Shown here in pieces: positions 38,819 through 49,342 of a stretch of DNA of 64,000 nt. The notes under the pieces were generated by a model. The model did no database searches. It saw nothing but the letters and a program-made list of their open reading frames with translations, and had not been told where the DNA came from. This DNA is from Palaemon carinicauda (lineage: Eukaryota > Arthropoda > Malacostraca > Decapoda > Palaemonidae). Position numbers and translations under genes: made by a program. Every line of letters begins with the position of its first letter. Within the stretch, counting starts at the first letter, position 1. The DNA lies in assembly GCF_036898095.1 (NCBI RefSeq), contig NC_090725.1, forward strand, positions 317,723,421 through 317,787,420. The letters are read 5' to 3'.

Positions 38819-40756
38819 GAGGAGTATATCCGGTGTGAGAGCGCCTTCTGCAGCGTTCGGCGCCCGGACTTCTACGGCCACCTGGCGTGCCGAACCCACG
38901 CTAGCTGTTCCATCTCCAAAGGGACTCTTCGGTATTGGGACCCGCAAGTCTGCACAGTTTGCAAGGACCTGCTCCATGAGGTGTTTGAGGACCCTCCATC
39001 AGCAGAAGCCAGGGACGTTGCCCGAGAGAAACTGCGCAAATGGGTGCGTGGTTTCCAAAAGAACGCCACGGGGCCCTATCTCCCGAGCGAGAAGATGAGA
39101 ACTTTGCTCTTTTCAAAGGCATCTGCGGATGCTGTCATCCCCAAAGCCGAGATCCCCTGCGTCCAGCTGACGGTCGAACCGGATGTATCGGACGCACTGC
39201 AAGACTTCCATCTTGACAAGGTGGAATGAATGTCGGAAGTGTCGGATACCACCGAAAGGACCCTGATGGCCGAGGGTCAAGAAGAGGAGGAGCATGTGGA
39301 GGCTCCGGACTCCGAGGGCAAAGTTGCCCGCGCCCCCTCTGTTACTTCCGTTACTGTAACGGAACCGATTCCCTCTACCTCTTCCACTCCTACTCTGTCG
39401 TTAGTGAAAAACCAGAACAGTCTCCAGGCCCTAGTGGCCCTCCTGGACAAGAGGTTCCGCAAAGGACATGAGGACCTCAAGAGGGAGATTCTCCGTTTAT
39501 CAAAGCAGACGGTCAAGAAGATCAACATCAAGGATCTTCCCCCTTGCTCAGTGACCAACCCCTGGAGGCATGCAGAGCACATGCCAATTACGAGTGGACG
39601 AATTTTCGTCAATGACAAGCTAGGCGCCGTCCCCCTTGAAGAGGTGGAGTTTTGGCCTAGTTTCGAATCTTATCCGGACTGCTACATCCTTCTCAAGTCC
39701 AAACCAGCTTCCAAGGAGGAAACTGAGCCTAAGGAGGTCATAGTTTTTGACCACGCTAAGGCTCAATCTCTTCTGGCTGGCAGCCTTAAGAGCAAGGGCT
39801 ACACCAACTCCAAGTTGCCAGCCCTAAGCAAGAAACACCCAGCCTTTCTTGCTCCTGCCACCATGGTCTTCCACTTTGCTGAAAAGTCCTTGCTGGCAGT
39901 GTTGAAAGCAGTGGAGGAAGGGAAACCCTGCCCTACATTGGAGGAATGTAGGCCCCTCTCCCTTGCCCTCCCTCCCGACGACAAGAACTGGAAAGACATC
40001 CAGTTAACTTTCTCGGTAGGAAAGTTGGAGGCTGAAGTCGCAGGACGGCAGTTTAACGAGAACCTCCCCAAGCTCTCTGAATACCTTCTGCGTCGGGAGC
40101 TGGATACGAAAGAGAGAATGGCCGCCTCCTTTTCTCACCAAGTGCAACTGGAAACGATGGCCGGGGACACTCGGACCCCAGACATATACATGGTCTTGGC
40201 TAAGACCCACCTCGCCACCCTGACGAAGGACTTTTATAGCTTCATCAGGGCCCGGAGAGCCTGTAGGAAATTCGTGTTTGCGGACGCTACCATCAAACAC
40301 GAACCCCGGAAACTGATTTCCTCCAACATTTGGGAGAAAGATCTCTTCCCTAACGATCTCGTGAAAGAGATCGTAGACAGAGCCGCCACTAAGAACCGGA
40401 ACCTTCTCAACAAGTGGGGTATGTCAAGGAAGAGGAAATCTTCTCAGGATGAGAGCCCCCAGCCTAAGAAGAAATCAAACAAGCCTAGGCCCCAGCAGCG
40501 GCCGGCTAAGCGCCAGTTTCCGGCACCCGATACTCCCCAGATGGTGGCTCAGCCCCAACAGACCTTTCAGTTGGTCCCTCAGCCGGTGGTGACTCAATCA
40601 CCAGTCTTCACACCTGCCTACGAAAGGCAGTCAACTACCTTTCGTCCCAAAGGTAGAGGCTCCGGCAGAGACTCCTCTCAACGTCCATCCAGAGGGAGAG
40701 GAGGAAGGGGAGCAGGCAGCCGAGGTGGCAAACCCTTGGGAAACCAGAAGCAATGA
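38819..40756 (+). pseudogene. DIRS gag with N-terminal Cys/His-rich segment, copy C/E
   Basis: Cys/His-rich segment first (CESAFCSVRRPDFYGHLAC, ASCSISKGTLRYWD, CTVCKDLL), then a single TGA at 39227-39229, after which the 508-residue Gag body runs open from ATG 39230 to the TGA at 40754-40756. Both parts are in one frame, so the ancestral protein was continuous. The body has the acidic Ser/Thr-rich start, a helical middle and a basic tail (KRKSS, PKKKSNKPRPQQRP, RGRGGRGAG). It is the best preserved gag body in the window. Readthrough of the TGA or start at 39230 could still give a long product; neither is shown. Confidence 0.78.
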
Positions 40757-40757
40757 A

Positions 40758-41366
40758 ATGCTTCCGGTGGGAGGAAGACTCCGCCTCCTCCAGGATCGTT
40801 GGACCTTCGATCCTTGGGCTCACAGCATCATCAAGAACGGACTCGGGTGGAGTTGGGTAACACCACCTCCAACCTTCCATCAATTCTTCCAACACTCCAC
40901 CCCCGTCCTGGAAGAATATGTCCAAAAACTCTTGAACAAGAAGGTGATCAAGAGGGTAAAGTCCACTAGGTTCCATGGAAGACTGTTCTGTGTTCCCAAG
41001 AAGGACTCCGACAAATTCAGAGTCATTCTGGACTTGTCCCCTCTCAACAGGTTCATAGTGAACAACAAATTCGAAATGCTAACTCTTCAGCACATAAGAG
41101 CCCTACTGCCCCAAAAGGCATTCACAGTCTCAATAGACATGGCGGACGCCTACTGGCACATTCCAATGAATCGCCAGGCCTCCTACCTAGGATTCAGGCT
41201 TCAAAGAAGGCAGTTCACATTCAGAGCCATGCCCTTCGGACTCAACATAGCTCCAAGGATCTTCACAAAGCTCGCAGAAACGATCGTCCAACAGCTACGC
41301 CTACAAGGCGTCCAGGTGATGGCTTACCTGGACGATTGGCTGGTATAGGCAGCATCCTCAGAAGAA
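40758..41366 (+). pseudogene. DIRS reverse transcriptase domain, copy C/E (amber after YLDD)
   Basis: ATG 40758 follows the gag TGA with one base between (TGAAATG), in the +1 frame. Reads MLPVGGRL, RVILDLSPLNRFI, VSIDMADAYWHIP, AMPFGLNIAPRIF and YLDDWLV. The next codon, Trp TGG in copies A and B, is TAG at 41346-41348. The rest of pol continues in the same frame, so RT would end just past its catalytic box without the thumb. Confidence 0.88.
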
Positions 41367-42553
41367 TGCTTGCAAGCTTCCAGAAAGGTGACCCAATTCC
41401 TGGAACATCTTGGTTTCAAAATCAACACCAAGAAGTCTCGACTTTCTCCAGCTCAGAAGTTTCAATGGCTAGGAATCCATTGGAACCTTCAGTCACACCG
41501 TCTTTCAATCCCTCTGAAGAAAAGGAAGGAAATAGCAGGATCTGTCAAGAGACTCCTAAAATCCAAACGGATTTCAAGACGTCAACAGGAGCAGGTGCTC
41601 GGCTCCCTCCAGTTCGCTTCAGTGATAGACCCAGTGCTACGAGCACAGCTAAAGGATGCATTGGGAGTCTGGAGAAGATACGCATCCATCTCTCGAAGAG
41701 ATCTCAAGAGACCTCTACCAACCAGGCTTCGCTTACTCCTAAAGCCATGGTCGGAGGCAAAGAACCTGAGAAGATCAGTTCCCCTTCAACCACCGCCTCC
41801 GTCGGTCGCTATCCCCACGGATGCATCACTAGAAGGATGGGGGGGGGTCACTCCCCTCAATGACAAGTTCAAAGAACATGGTCTCCCCTATTCAAGACGT
41901 TCCACATTAACTTCTTGGAGGCCATGGCAGTCCTTCTTTCTCTGAAGAGGCTGTCTCCACGCCCCTCATCCCACATCCGTCTAACTCTGGACAGCGCCGT
42001 TGTGGTCAGATGTCTCAATCGTCAGGGCTCAAGATCGCCCCAACTCAACCAAGTGCACCTCTCAGCAGTTCACCTACAAGGATTCCGCAACGTGACGGCG
42101 GATGCTCTATCAAGGACAACCCCGATAGTCAGAATGGTCCCTAAACGCAGACTCATTCTCCTACATCTCTCGCCAAGTTCCGGAACTGCAGATCGACCTC
42201 TTCGCGATGAGCGACAACAAACAACTTCCTTGTTACATGGCCCCATACGAGGACCCCAGAGCGAAAGCAGTGGACGCCATGTCCCTGGACTGGAATATAT
42301 GTTCCAAGATTTACCTGTTCCCTCCACCCAACCTTCTGCTGAAAGTCCTCACGAAGCTGAGAACCTTCCAAGGAACAGCAGCCCCAGTGGCACCCAAGTG
42401 GCCCCGGAGCAACTGGTTCCTTCTAATCCTGGAGTTACAACCCAAGTTATTCCCCTGCTGGACCCAGTTCTCTCCCAGCAAGTTCAGAAGTCAACTGTCT
42501 TCGCTTCATCAAGGAAAACCCGAGACGTACATCTCATGATTTTCTCTCCCTAG
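41367..42553 (+). pseudogene. DIRS RNase H and methyltransferase-like region, copy C/E
   Basis: Thumb and RNase H start (LGFKINTKKSRLSPAQKF, TDASLEGWGG) are read to a run of G near 41840, where the frame shifts. The following frame has LEAMAVLLSL, LTLDSAVVVRC and NVTADALSR, but lacks about 20 codons (the LRLAEKKRWH stretch of A and B) before HLSAVHLQGF. The methyltransferase-like part (FAMSDNKQLP, AVDAMSLDWNICSKIYLFPP) is in a third frame and ends at FSP, stop, near 42553. Confidence 0.8.
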
Positions 42554-43671
42554 CCGTTAAGAAGAGGTTTGGGATTTCGAAGAAAAGTTTGGACTTCCTA
42601 GAGGAATACAAAACTAAATCTACCAGAAGGCAATACGAGTCTTCCTGGAAGAAATGGGTGTCCTTCGTCAAGGCTAAAAATCCTACAGAAATCTCTATAG
42701 ATTTTTGTCTGTCCTTCTTTATTCACCTTCATAGACAGGGCTTGGCAGCCAACACGATTTCTACCTGCAAATCGGCCTTGACAAGACCACTACTCTATGC
42801 CTTTCAGATCGACCTGTCCGACGACATCTTTAACAAGCTGCCAAAAGGCATGTGCTAGACTCCGTCCTGAACCTCCACCGAGACCCATCTCCTGGTCTCT
42901 CGACAAAGTGCTCCAATTTGCCTCAAGTTTGGACGAGTCTTGCCCTTTGAAAGATTTGACTCAAAAAGTTATTTTCCTTTTTGCTCTCGCCTCAGGAGCC
43001 CGAGTCAGTGAGATTGTGGCTTTATCAAGAGAAAAGGGCCAAATACAGTTTGCTGACAGAAGCGAAATCACCCTCTTTCCTGACCCAACATTTCTCGCCA
43101 AGAACGAGCTTCCCACCAAATGGTGGGGCCCCTGGAGAATCTGCCCTCTGAAGGAAGATGTCTCTCTATGCCCAGGGGAGAGTCTAAAGGTCTATCTTCG
43201 AAGAACTTCAGACTTTGGCGGAGGACAGCCCTCTTTCCTGACCCAACATTTCTCGCCAAGAACGAGCTTCCCACCAAATGGTGGGGCCCCTGGAGAATCT
43301 GCCCTCTGAAGGAAGATGTCTCTCTATGCCCAGGGGAGAGTCTAAAGGTCTATCTTCGAAGAACTTCAGACTTTGGCGGAGGACAGCTCTTTAAAGGAGA
43401 AACATCGGGGTCTGATTTGTCACTCAAACAACTAAGGCCGAAGATCACCTACTTTATTCGCAGAGCGGATCCTGACAGTACACCCGCAGGTCATGATCCC
43501 AGGAAAGTCGCCTCTTCCCTACATTTTTTTCCAGTCAATGGACTTCGAGAGTCTTCGCTCTTTCACAGGCTGGAAATCCTCTAGAGTGTTTTTCAAACAC
43601 TACGCGAAGCATGTGCACGAGTTGAAGCGCTTCATGGTAGCAGCAGGTAGTGTGCTAAAACCTGTTACTTA
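42540..43671 (+). pseudogene. DIRS tyrosine recombinase, copy C/E (with 158-bp internal duplication)
   Basis: Reads FLEEYKTKSTRRQYESSWKK, a frameshift near 42845, then box I ASGARVSEIVALS with the arginine kept, then a tandem duplication of 158 bases (43071-43228 and 43229-43386), which is not a multiple of three and breaks the frame, then KITYFIRRADPDS, box II HDPRKVASS, another frameshift near 43525 and the tyrosine segment SSRVFFKHYAKH, ending in TAG near 43669-43671. All catalytic signatures exist but in four pieces. Confidence 0.87.
43071..43386 (+). repeat. 158-bp tandem duplication inside YR
   Basis: CCCTCTTTCCTGACCC to GGCGGAGGACAG twice in a row, nearly identical. Copies A and B have it once. 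Confidence 0.92.
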
Positions 43672-44454
43672 GTGCTGCGTAGAACAGTGAGTTATTTGGA
43701 ACTCTAACTCCATGGGTGTCTGTGTTGACCCTAGTGCGAAACAGTGATTTTGAGTGCCACCTTGTGACACTAAGGACTGTTCTTCTACAAAGGTGAAGTA
43801 ACATAGATAGAAACACATGTGCCACATGTTTTAACATGAAGTGTATATAAGACTTTCTAGAAAGACTTTATAGTTCCTCTGGAACTTTAGTGTCTAATGG
43901 CAAGTGTTTCCTTCTCATATTCCACACCCACTTCTTCTGATATCTTTAGTCTATGTTTTTAATTGCATTTCATATTTTACATTTGTTTATTTCATGCTAA
44001 TTCTGCTTTAATTAATAAAAGAGAATTTGGTTACCCTGTGCATCTTATTTCACCCTCTCTCTCATGAAATAAAACAGTTACAGAATTTTATTACCCTATT
44101 AATTGAATATTATGAACAATGTTATAATATTGTTTCTCTTGATGCAAACTCATCTAGACCAAGGTAACTTGTTCCAACACGAGTATACTTATTTTCTTCT
44201 ATCTGGCCCTGGGACCAGCAGGTATCTCCGAGACTAGGTGAGTTCCTCTATCAAGTAACTTCAAGATGTTCCTTACATCCAAATAGGACTTCCCTGCCAG
44301 GGGGGCAGGAAGCAGTAACATGGTATATGCTTATCTGAAGTGACATATAACGGATATGTCACAGGTCTCTGTGGTCATCAGACCAAAGGAATATTGTTTA
44401 GAAGTCGAAAGGCACTACAAAAAGAGAAAAATCCACGATACATTAATTCTCTGG
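43672..44454 (+). other. 3' untranslated region of copy C/E
   Basis: Non-coding. AATAAA at 44014-44019, followed by CATCTTATTTC as in copy D. Contains the GACTTCCCTGCCAGGGGGG stretch also present in D. No gene. Confidence 0.6.
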
Positions 44455-44560
44455 TACACTTCCCTCAGGGCAACATGATGAGCCCAAAAAACGGATTTTG
44501 AGCGAAGCGAAAAATCTATTTTTGGGTGAGATAGCCATGTCATCCTGATGGACCCGCCCT
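44455..44560. repeat. ICR of copy C/E
   Basis: Left-end complement (ACTTCCCTCAGGGCAACATG, GAGCCCAAAAAA) fused to the right-end complement (ACGGATTTTGAGCGAAGCG, TTTTTGGGTGAGATAGCC, CATGTCATCCTGATGG). Confidence 0.85.
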
Positions 44561-44639
44561 TGTTCTCTATTCGGCCCTCGCAGGCCCCTCCCAATCTCAT
44601 TGTATCATGGAGGCTGGCATAAACGCCGGAAGGAATGAG

Positions 44640-45037
44640 GATGGCGCCCACTGGTGACGTCAACCAAGATGGCAGCCAACATGGCGACCAGATGTTGACG
44701 TCGCCGAGTACCGTAACAGTAACGGAGGAGGAGAACTTTGTAACGGCTCCTCATATAACTTGCTACACTTCCCCCTCGAAGCGTAAACGCTATGTGGGGT
44801 GTAGATAGCTATGTGGCGTGTCAAGCATACGTCCCGTTTTTATACGATATACTAAAGGGAAACCTTATGGGCACTCACGCCAGAAGTTAGAATTCTGTGA
44901 AACCTTTAGTTTAGTTCTCTGGGAATATCTACTGTAGTCATATATACCCTTAGGAAGCTACTGAAGGAACCTTCCATCAGGACGACATGGCTATCTCACC
45001 CAAAAATTGATTTTTCGCTTCGCTCAAAATCCGTTTT
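44640..45037. repeat. Right inverted terminal repeat, copy C/E
   Basis: Inverse of 24822-25215. Includes TGACGTCA at 44655 and two YY1-like CCAANATGGC sites. Ends with the hairpin extension and CCGTTTT border at 45031-45037. Confidence 0.87.
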
Positions 45038-45662
45038 ATAATATGGTATCTAAATTTCATAAAGATAAAAGGAAAAGAGAAATAATTAAAGGAAAAATAG
45101 GGCTATACAGTATAGAAGGAAGGCAGATGTGCATTGCTAATGTATAATATAATAGCTTCTATCAGTAAAAAAAAATAAGATACATTTTTAACATTGTGGT
45201 ACTGAACCTTGTTTCATGTACAGTATGCAAAAATTGCCTACAACATGGTTAGTGCCTCTAGGAAATTCGAAGAACTTTTGCGAGTCTGTAACTGCAAATT
45301 CCTGCTAGCTGATTAATACCCAAAATAGGATTTGTTTCCACCAGATGATCATTACTTCAAAAATATTAGTGTAAAAAATATAAAAAAAAATATAAAAATA
45401 AAATTCCCAGATTTTTCATGGTTGAAACAAACAACTTTCACATTTATTGATCCATCCTAAAGATTACAGATTAACCGACAATGATTCAACCAGAGACGAA
45501 CATTAGAAATGCATATTCCCAGAAGACCTGGTTCTTTACAATACATTTGTGGGACAAATCTCCTTCCTTAAATATTTAGAGCATAAGCAAGGCTTTCCTC
45601 TAATTCTCTACATCATAAAAGACCCGAAAGTTAGTCTTAACACCATTCAGATAAAATACTGA
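45038..45662. other. AT-rich DNA without recognised gene
   Basis: Flank of copy C/E. Several A runs, no open frame with recognisable content. Confidence 0.5.
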
Positions 45663-46380
45663 CATTATTATTATTATTATTACTTTCTAGGCAACAACCC
45701 TAGTTGGAAAAGCAGGATGCTATAAGCCCAGGGGCTTCAACAGGGAAAATAGCCCAGTGAGGAAAGGAAACAAGAAAAATTAGACATTTCAGGAACAGTA
45801 ACATTAAATTGAATATTTCATATCATAAACTATAAAAACTTTAACAAAACAAGAGGAAGAGAAATTAGATATAAGTGTGCCTGAGTGTACCCTCAAGCAA
45901 GAGAACTTTAACCCAAGATAGTGGAAGACCATGGTACAATACAGAGGCTATGGCACTACCCAAGACTAAAGTACAATAGTTTGATTTTGAAGTGTCCTCC
46001 TAGAAGAGCTGCTTACCATAGCTAGAGTCTCTTCTACCCTTACCAAGAGGAAAGTGGCCACTGAACAATCAAGTGCAATAGTTAACCCATTGGGAGAAGA
46101 TTTGTTTGGTAATCTCAGTGTTGTCAGGTGTATGAGGACAGAAGAGAATATGTAAAGAATAGGCCAGACTATTCAGTGTATGTGTAGGCAAAGGGGAAAG
46201 TGAACCGTAACCAGAGAGAAGGATCCAATATACAGTAGTACTGTCTGGCAAGTCAAAGGACCCCCAAACTCTCTGGCGGTAGTACCTCAATGGGTGGCTG
46301 GTGCCCTGGCCAACCTGACATTGAATTAGTTCAACAAAACTAGTCTTCAAAATGGCCTCGATAAAATTGTTGAGGACCAT
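45663..46380. repeat. Dispersed repeat with ATT microsatellite start
   Basis: Begins with (ATT)n, then CAACAACCCTAGTTGGAAAA, AGCAGGATGCTATAAGCCC, GAAAATAGCCCAGTGAGG and, further on, GTGGAAGACCATGGTACA and GGGTGGCTGGTGCCCTGG. I recall this as an abundant interspersed sequence in caridean shrimp DNA, but cannot verify it. No coding capacity; the open frame on its minus strand has no recognisable domain. Class unknown (possibly SINE- or MITE-like). Confidence 0.5.
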
Positions 46381-46793
46381 TTAAAGTGGCAATGAAAACC
46401 CTATCGTTACCTCCTTCCAAGACACGCAAAGGGTCTACATCATAATTTGTCTTCTCTATCTAAACCTTTTGACTTAATACTTCTCTAATCATAAACTAAT
46501 TTATGATCTCTAATTCTCTACCACGTAGGGATGGGTCTTCTATCTCTTCTAGTGCCTTGGGAAAACTAATCTCTTGGAACTCACCATGATCTCATCCACA
46601 TTTGGCATTCTTACGTCTTGCAGTTTCATTTCAAATCCTATTCTGCCATTTAGCTCCAGATATTCTTCTAGGAACTTCACAAATTTAGTGTTAATTTCAT
46701 TATCACACTAGTAGTCATGGCACTATAAGAGATCTCACTAAATTGAAAGCATGATTTTTATATTTGACTTGAGATTTTATTTCTAAACTTTAC
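46381..46793. other. AT-rich DNA without recognised gene
   Basis: Nothing recognised between the dispersed repeat and the piggyBac border. Confidence 0.5.
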
Positions 46794-49342
46794 TTAACCC
46801 ACGAAGGACGACGGGTGGCGCAGCCAAAGGACGACGACGGTTTATTGATATTTATAGAAAAAAAAAATCTGTAAATAATATATTTTTCACTTTAATATAT
46901 AAGTATTTGGTATTGAAACCGCAAGAAGATGAGCTTTTTGAATAGGGCATTTATTGTTTAATATATATTTAATTACTTAGGATATAAAAAAAAATATCTT
47001 TAGAAATCACAGTTGCAAAAAAAGGAAAGTCACTTTGAAGCTGGATTATTACAAAACTTATAATTCCTATTTGTTATAACAGTGCTAATTTTGTAAAGAA
47101 TGTAATTTTGAAAAAGTCCTAAAAAAAAAAATATTCTATTCAGTGATAGCGTGGAAAAAAAATATATATATATATCAACATATCAAGAGATACTTTTTCA
47201 CAATTTGGTAACGCGATTTAAAAAAATATTACAACATTCATAATTATCAAATGAATTCACAAAAGTAGCCGCAATCATTGACTTGAATTTACTGACAGTT
47301 TTTGTGGTCATCATTGTCCTCATGTTTCCTCTTAGGACGACCTTTCACCATGAAGTAATGTTGCAGCTTTGGCCAGCATTGCTCATGAATGCCAGCATTG
47401 CATCCAGGACACCAGTGCTTCGAGCGCTTGGGACAAACTGCACATAATCTTTGCTTGCAACCATCTAACCTAGCATATACATGGCTTGAACCAGGTGAAC
47501 TGACAGGAATAGGATTACGACCTGGTGAATTAGAAAGTCAGCTACCTGGCGACTGTGGAATGAGAGGGTAAGATGCAGCACCCGGGATCGACAGACATTC
47601 AATAATGTCACAAAGAAAATCATCTCTCTTGAATGGCCTATCAGTATTTTGCTGATAGATAATATAAGCATTTACAACTGATCCATCTATAAGATTACTA
47701 TAAATTTTGTTCCAGTATCTCCTGGTTGACCTTTGTGCAGCATAATGATGAAGTTTTTTGTCTGAAAGGTCAACACCTCCCATACCAACATTATAGTCAT
47801 TTATGACTTTAGGCTTGATTTGTCTTGTCTGCAATGTGACATTTTCAGCATGAGCATATGTTGTCAAAAGGTAAACTGGCTTGCAAGTTGCTTTCTCTTT
47901 GAAACCACAGGTAACCAACTTTCCTTTTCTTACATAGACAGTGTCACCTGTGCTGAGCTGCTTGACCAAAATTTGAGGCAAAAATCTAGAATTAATCTTT
48001 ATTGTTCCTGTGAGTGATGTCTTTTGTGTTAGTAAGGCTTCAGCTAGAGCAATCTTTGTATAAAAGTTGTCAGTAATCAGGTGATAACCTTTATTCAGAA
48101 CCTTGCTTTTCTCCATTATATTCATTACTACTGTATGAGTAAAGCCTTGCTGACTTCCAGTAGCATAAAAATCACGCCCTGAATATAAATCTATACGATA
48201 AACATATCCAGTGGAAGCTTGGCAAAGTTCAAACTTTTTGATCCCATACCTTGTGCCATTTATTGGGCATATATTGTATAAATGCACACCTATTACGCAT
48301 ACCAATCATACTTTCATCAAGGGAGATAGTCTGCTGAAGATTGTAATGATCCTTGAATAACTTATTGCTCGAATCTAAGAGGGCATACTCGAAACCATGG
48401 GTCATACTGTGGGTCACCTCTGGGCTTATTCAAGGTATTATTATTCAAATGAAGAAATCGACTAATTAGAAGAAATTCATCTCGTGGCATGATTTCTCCA
48501 AAAAAACGAATTCTAGTTGAACGAAACGTACTCCAAAAATCTTTTATATCCTGCACTTTTATCAATCCCATGAGCAAACTAAGAGCTAAAAACTTTTTCA
48601 TTCTTTCATGAGTTACTGGTTTCCAGACTCTATTTGCTTCTAGATGTTCTCTAATCCACTCTTCCTTACTAGCTAAAAATCTGCTGGCATATATGTTTGT
48701 CTCACGAACAAGAATATCTATAATATAATCAGTTATAAATAAAGAAAAGTATTCAATAGGCTGTGAATTACGGTTAGGAATCCCTAAAGGACCTACATTT
48801 CTTTGGGTAAAAACCAAATCACTCCCAGTCAATACCTTCAGGCGGATAAACACGTGCCCAGGATGAGGCAACAGGTTCAATGTCAAGATCGTCGTAATAA
48901 ACATCGCTATCAGTCATATAATCATCACTATCATGCTCACTATGGCTGTTCAAATCATCAGCACTTGTCTCTGAATCATAAAGATAGTCAATATTAGCCA
49001 TTATAAAACAAATTAACTCTTAATTTTGCATACAAAGTTATCTTTTATCGTGCCAACAGATAACAAAATCTCGATCGATATGCCAAACGGCACCTACCCC
49101 CACCGCCAACGGCGCATGCTTAGTACACTCCTATAACCTCAAAGTTTAAGATTTCTGGCAACTTTGCTTTGTAAACGATCATTGATTGGTTAAAGTAGCC
49201 TGTGACGTCAATAGAAGGCGGAGCTAAAGTCATATGTATGAGGGAGAAAGGATAAAAAAAAATGCATCCACAATACAGACGGTCACTAGTTGATAGCAAT
49301 TAATGCATCCATTATATAGACGGGTCACCCTTCGTGGGTTAA
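46794..49342 (-). mobile_element. piggyBac-type DNA transposon, decayed
   Basis: 2541 bases between TTAA target sites (46794-46797 and 49339-49342). The ends are CCCACGAAGGACGACGGGTG and, inverted, CCCACGAAGGGTGACCCG, so terminal inverted repeats start with CCCACGAAGG. TTAA and CCC ends are diagnostic of piggyBac. The transposase gene is on the minus strand and frame-broken. Unlike the DIRS copies it is a cut-and-paste element. Confidence 0.93.
47289..49001 (-). pseudogene. piggyBac transposase, frameshifted
   Basis: Starts at MANIDYLYDSETSADD with an acidic N-terminus (typical), shifts frame near 48820 to NVGPLGIPNRNSQPIEYFSL and HERMKKFLALSLLMGLIKV, shifts again near 48400, reads the first catalytic block SLDESMIG (Asp codon complement of 48316-48318), shifts near 48250 to the long piece with GYHLITDNFYT (second Asp) and NVGMGGVDLSD (third Asp), and after a stop near 47538 and a further frame change ends in a Cys-rich zinc-finger tail (CAVCPKRSKHWCPGCN, HEQCW) with a stop at 47289-47291. 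All DDD residues and the C-terminal Cys-rich domain are still recognisable. It once excised and reinserted the element at TTAA. Confidence 0.9.

Larger units (their letters stand above)
24822..45037 (+). mobile_element. DIRS1-like retrotransposon copy C/E, interrupted by copy D and internally duplicated
   Basis: The left terminus is at 24822 and the right terminus at about 45037. The leader breaks at 25740 (GAAGTATACAA) and resumes at 34464 (AGGGTTTCAGTGATCTTGG); copy D itself carries the unbroken version GTATACAAAGGGTTTC (complement of 33545-33565), proving that the two parts belong together. Past the leader come a partial gag-RT-RNase H duplication (36203-38263), the main gag, RT, RNase H, YR, ICR and right repeat. 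Outer flanks (AATAGTA / T run / ATAATATGG) suggest an empty site with a T run. Without D and the duplication it would be about 9 kb. Confidence 0.88.

Noticed and set aside
46069..46380. 103-codon open frame on the minus strand of the dispersed repeat
   Set aside because: Low-confidence composition, no domain, ends exactly in repeat sequence.
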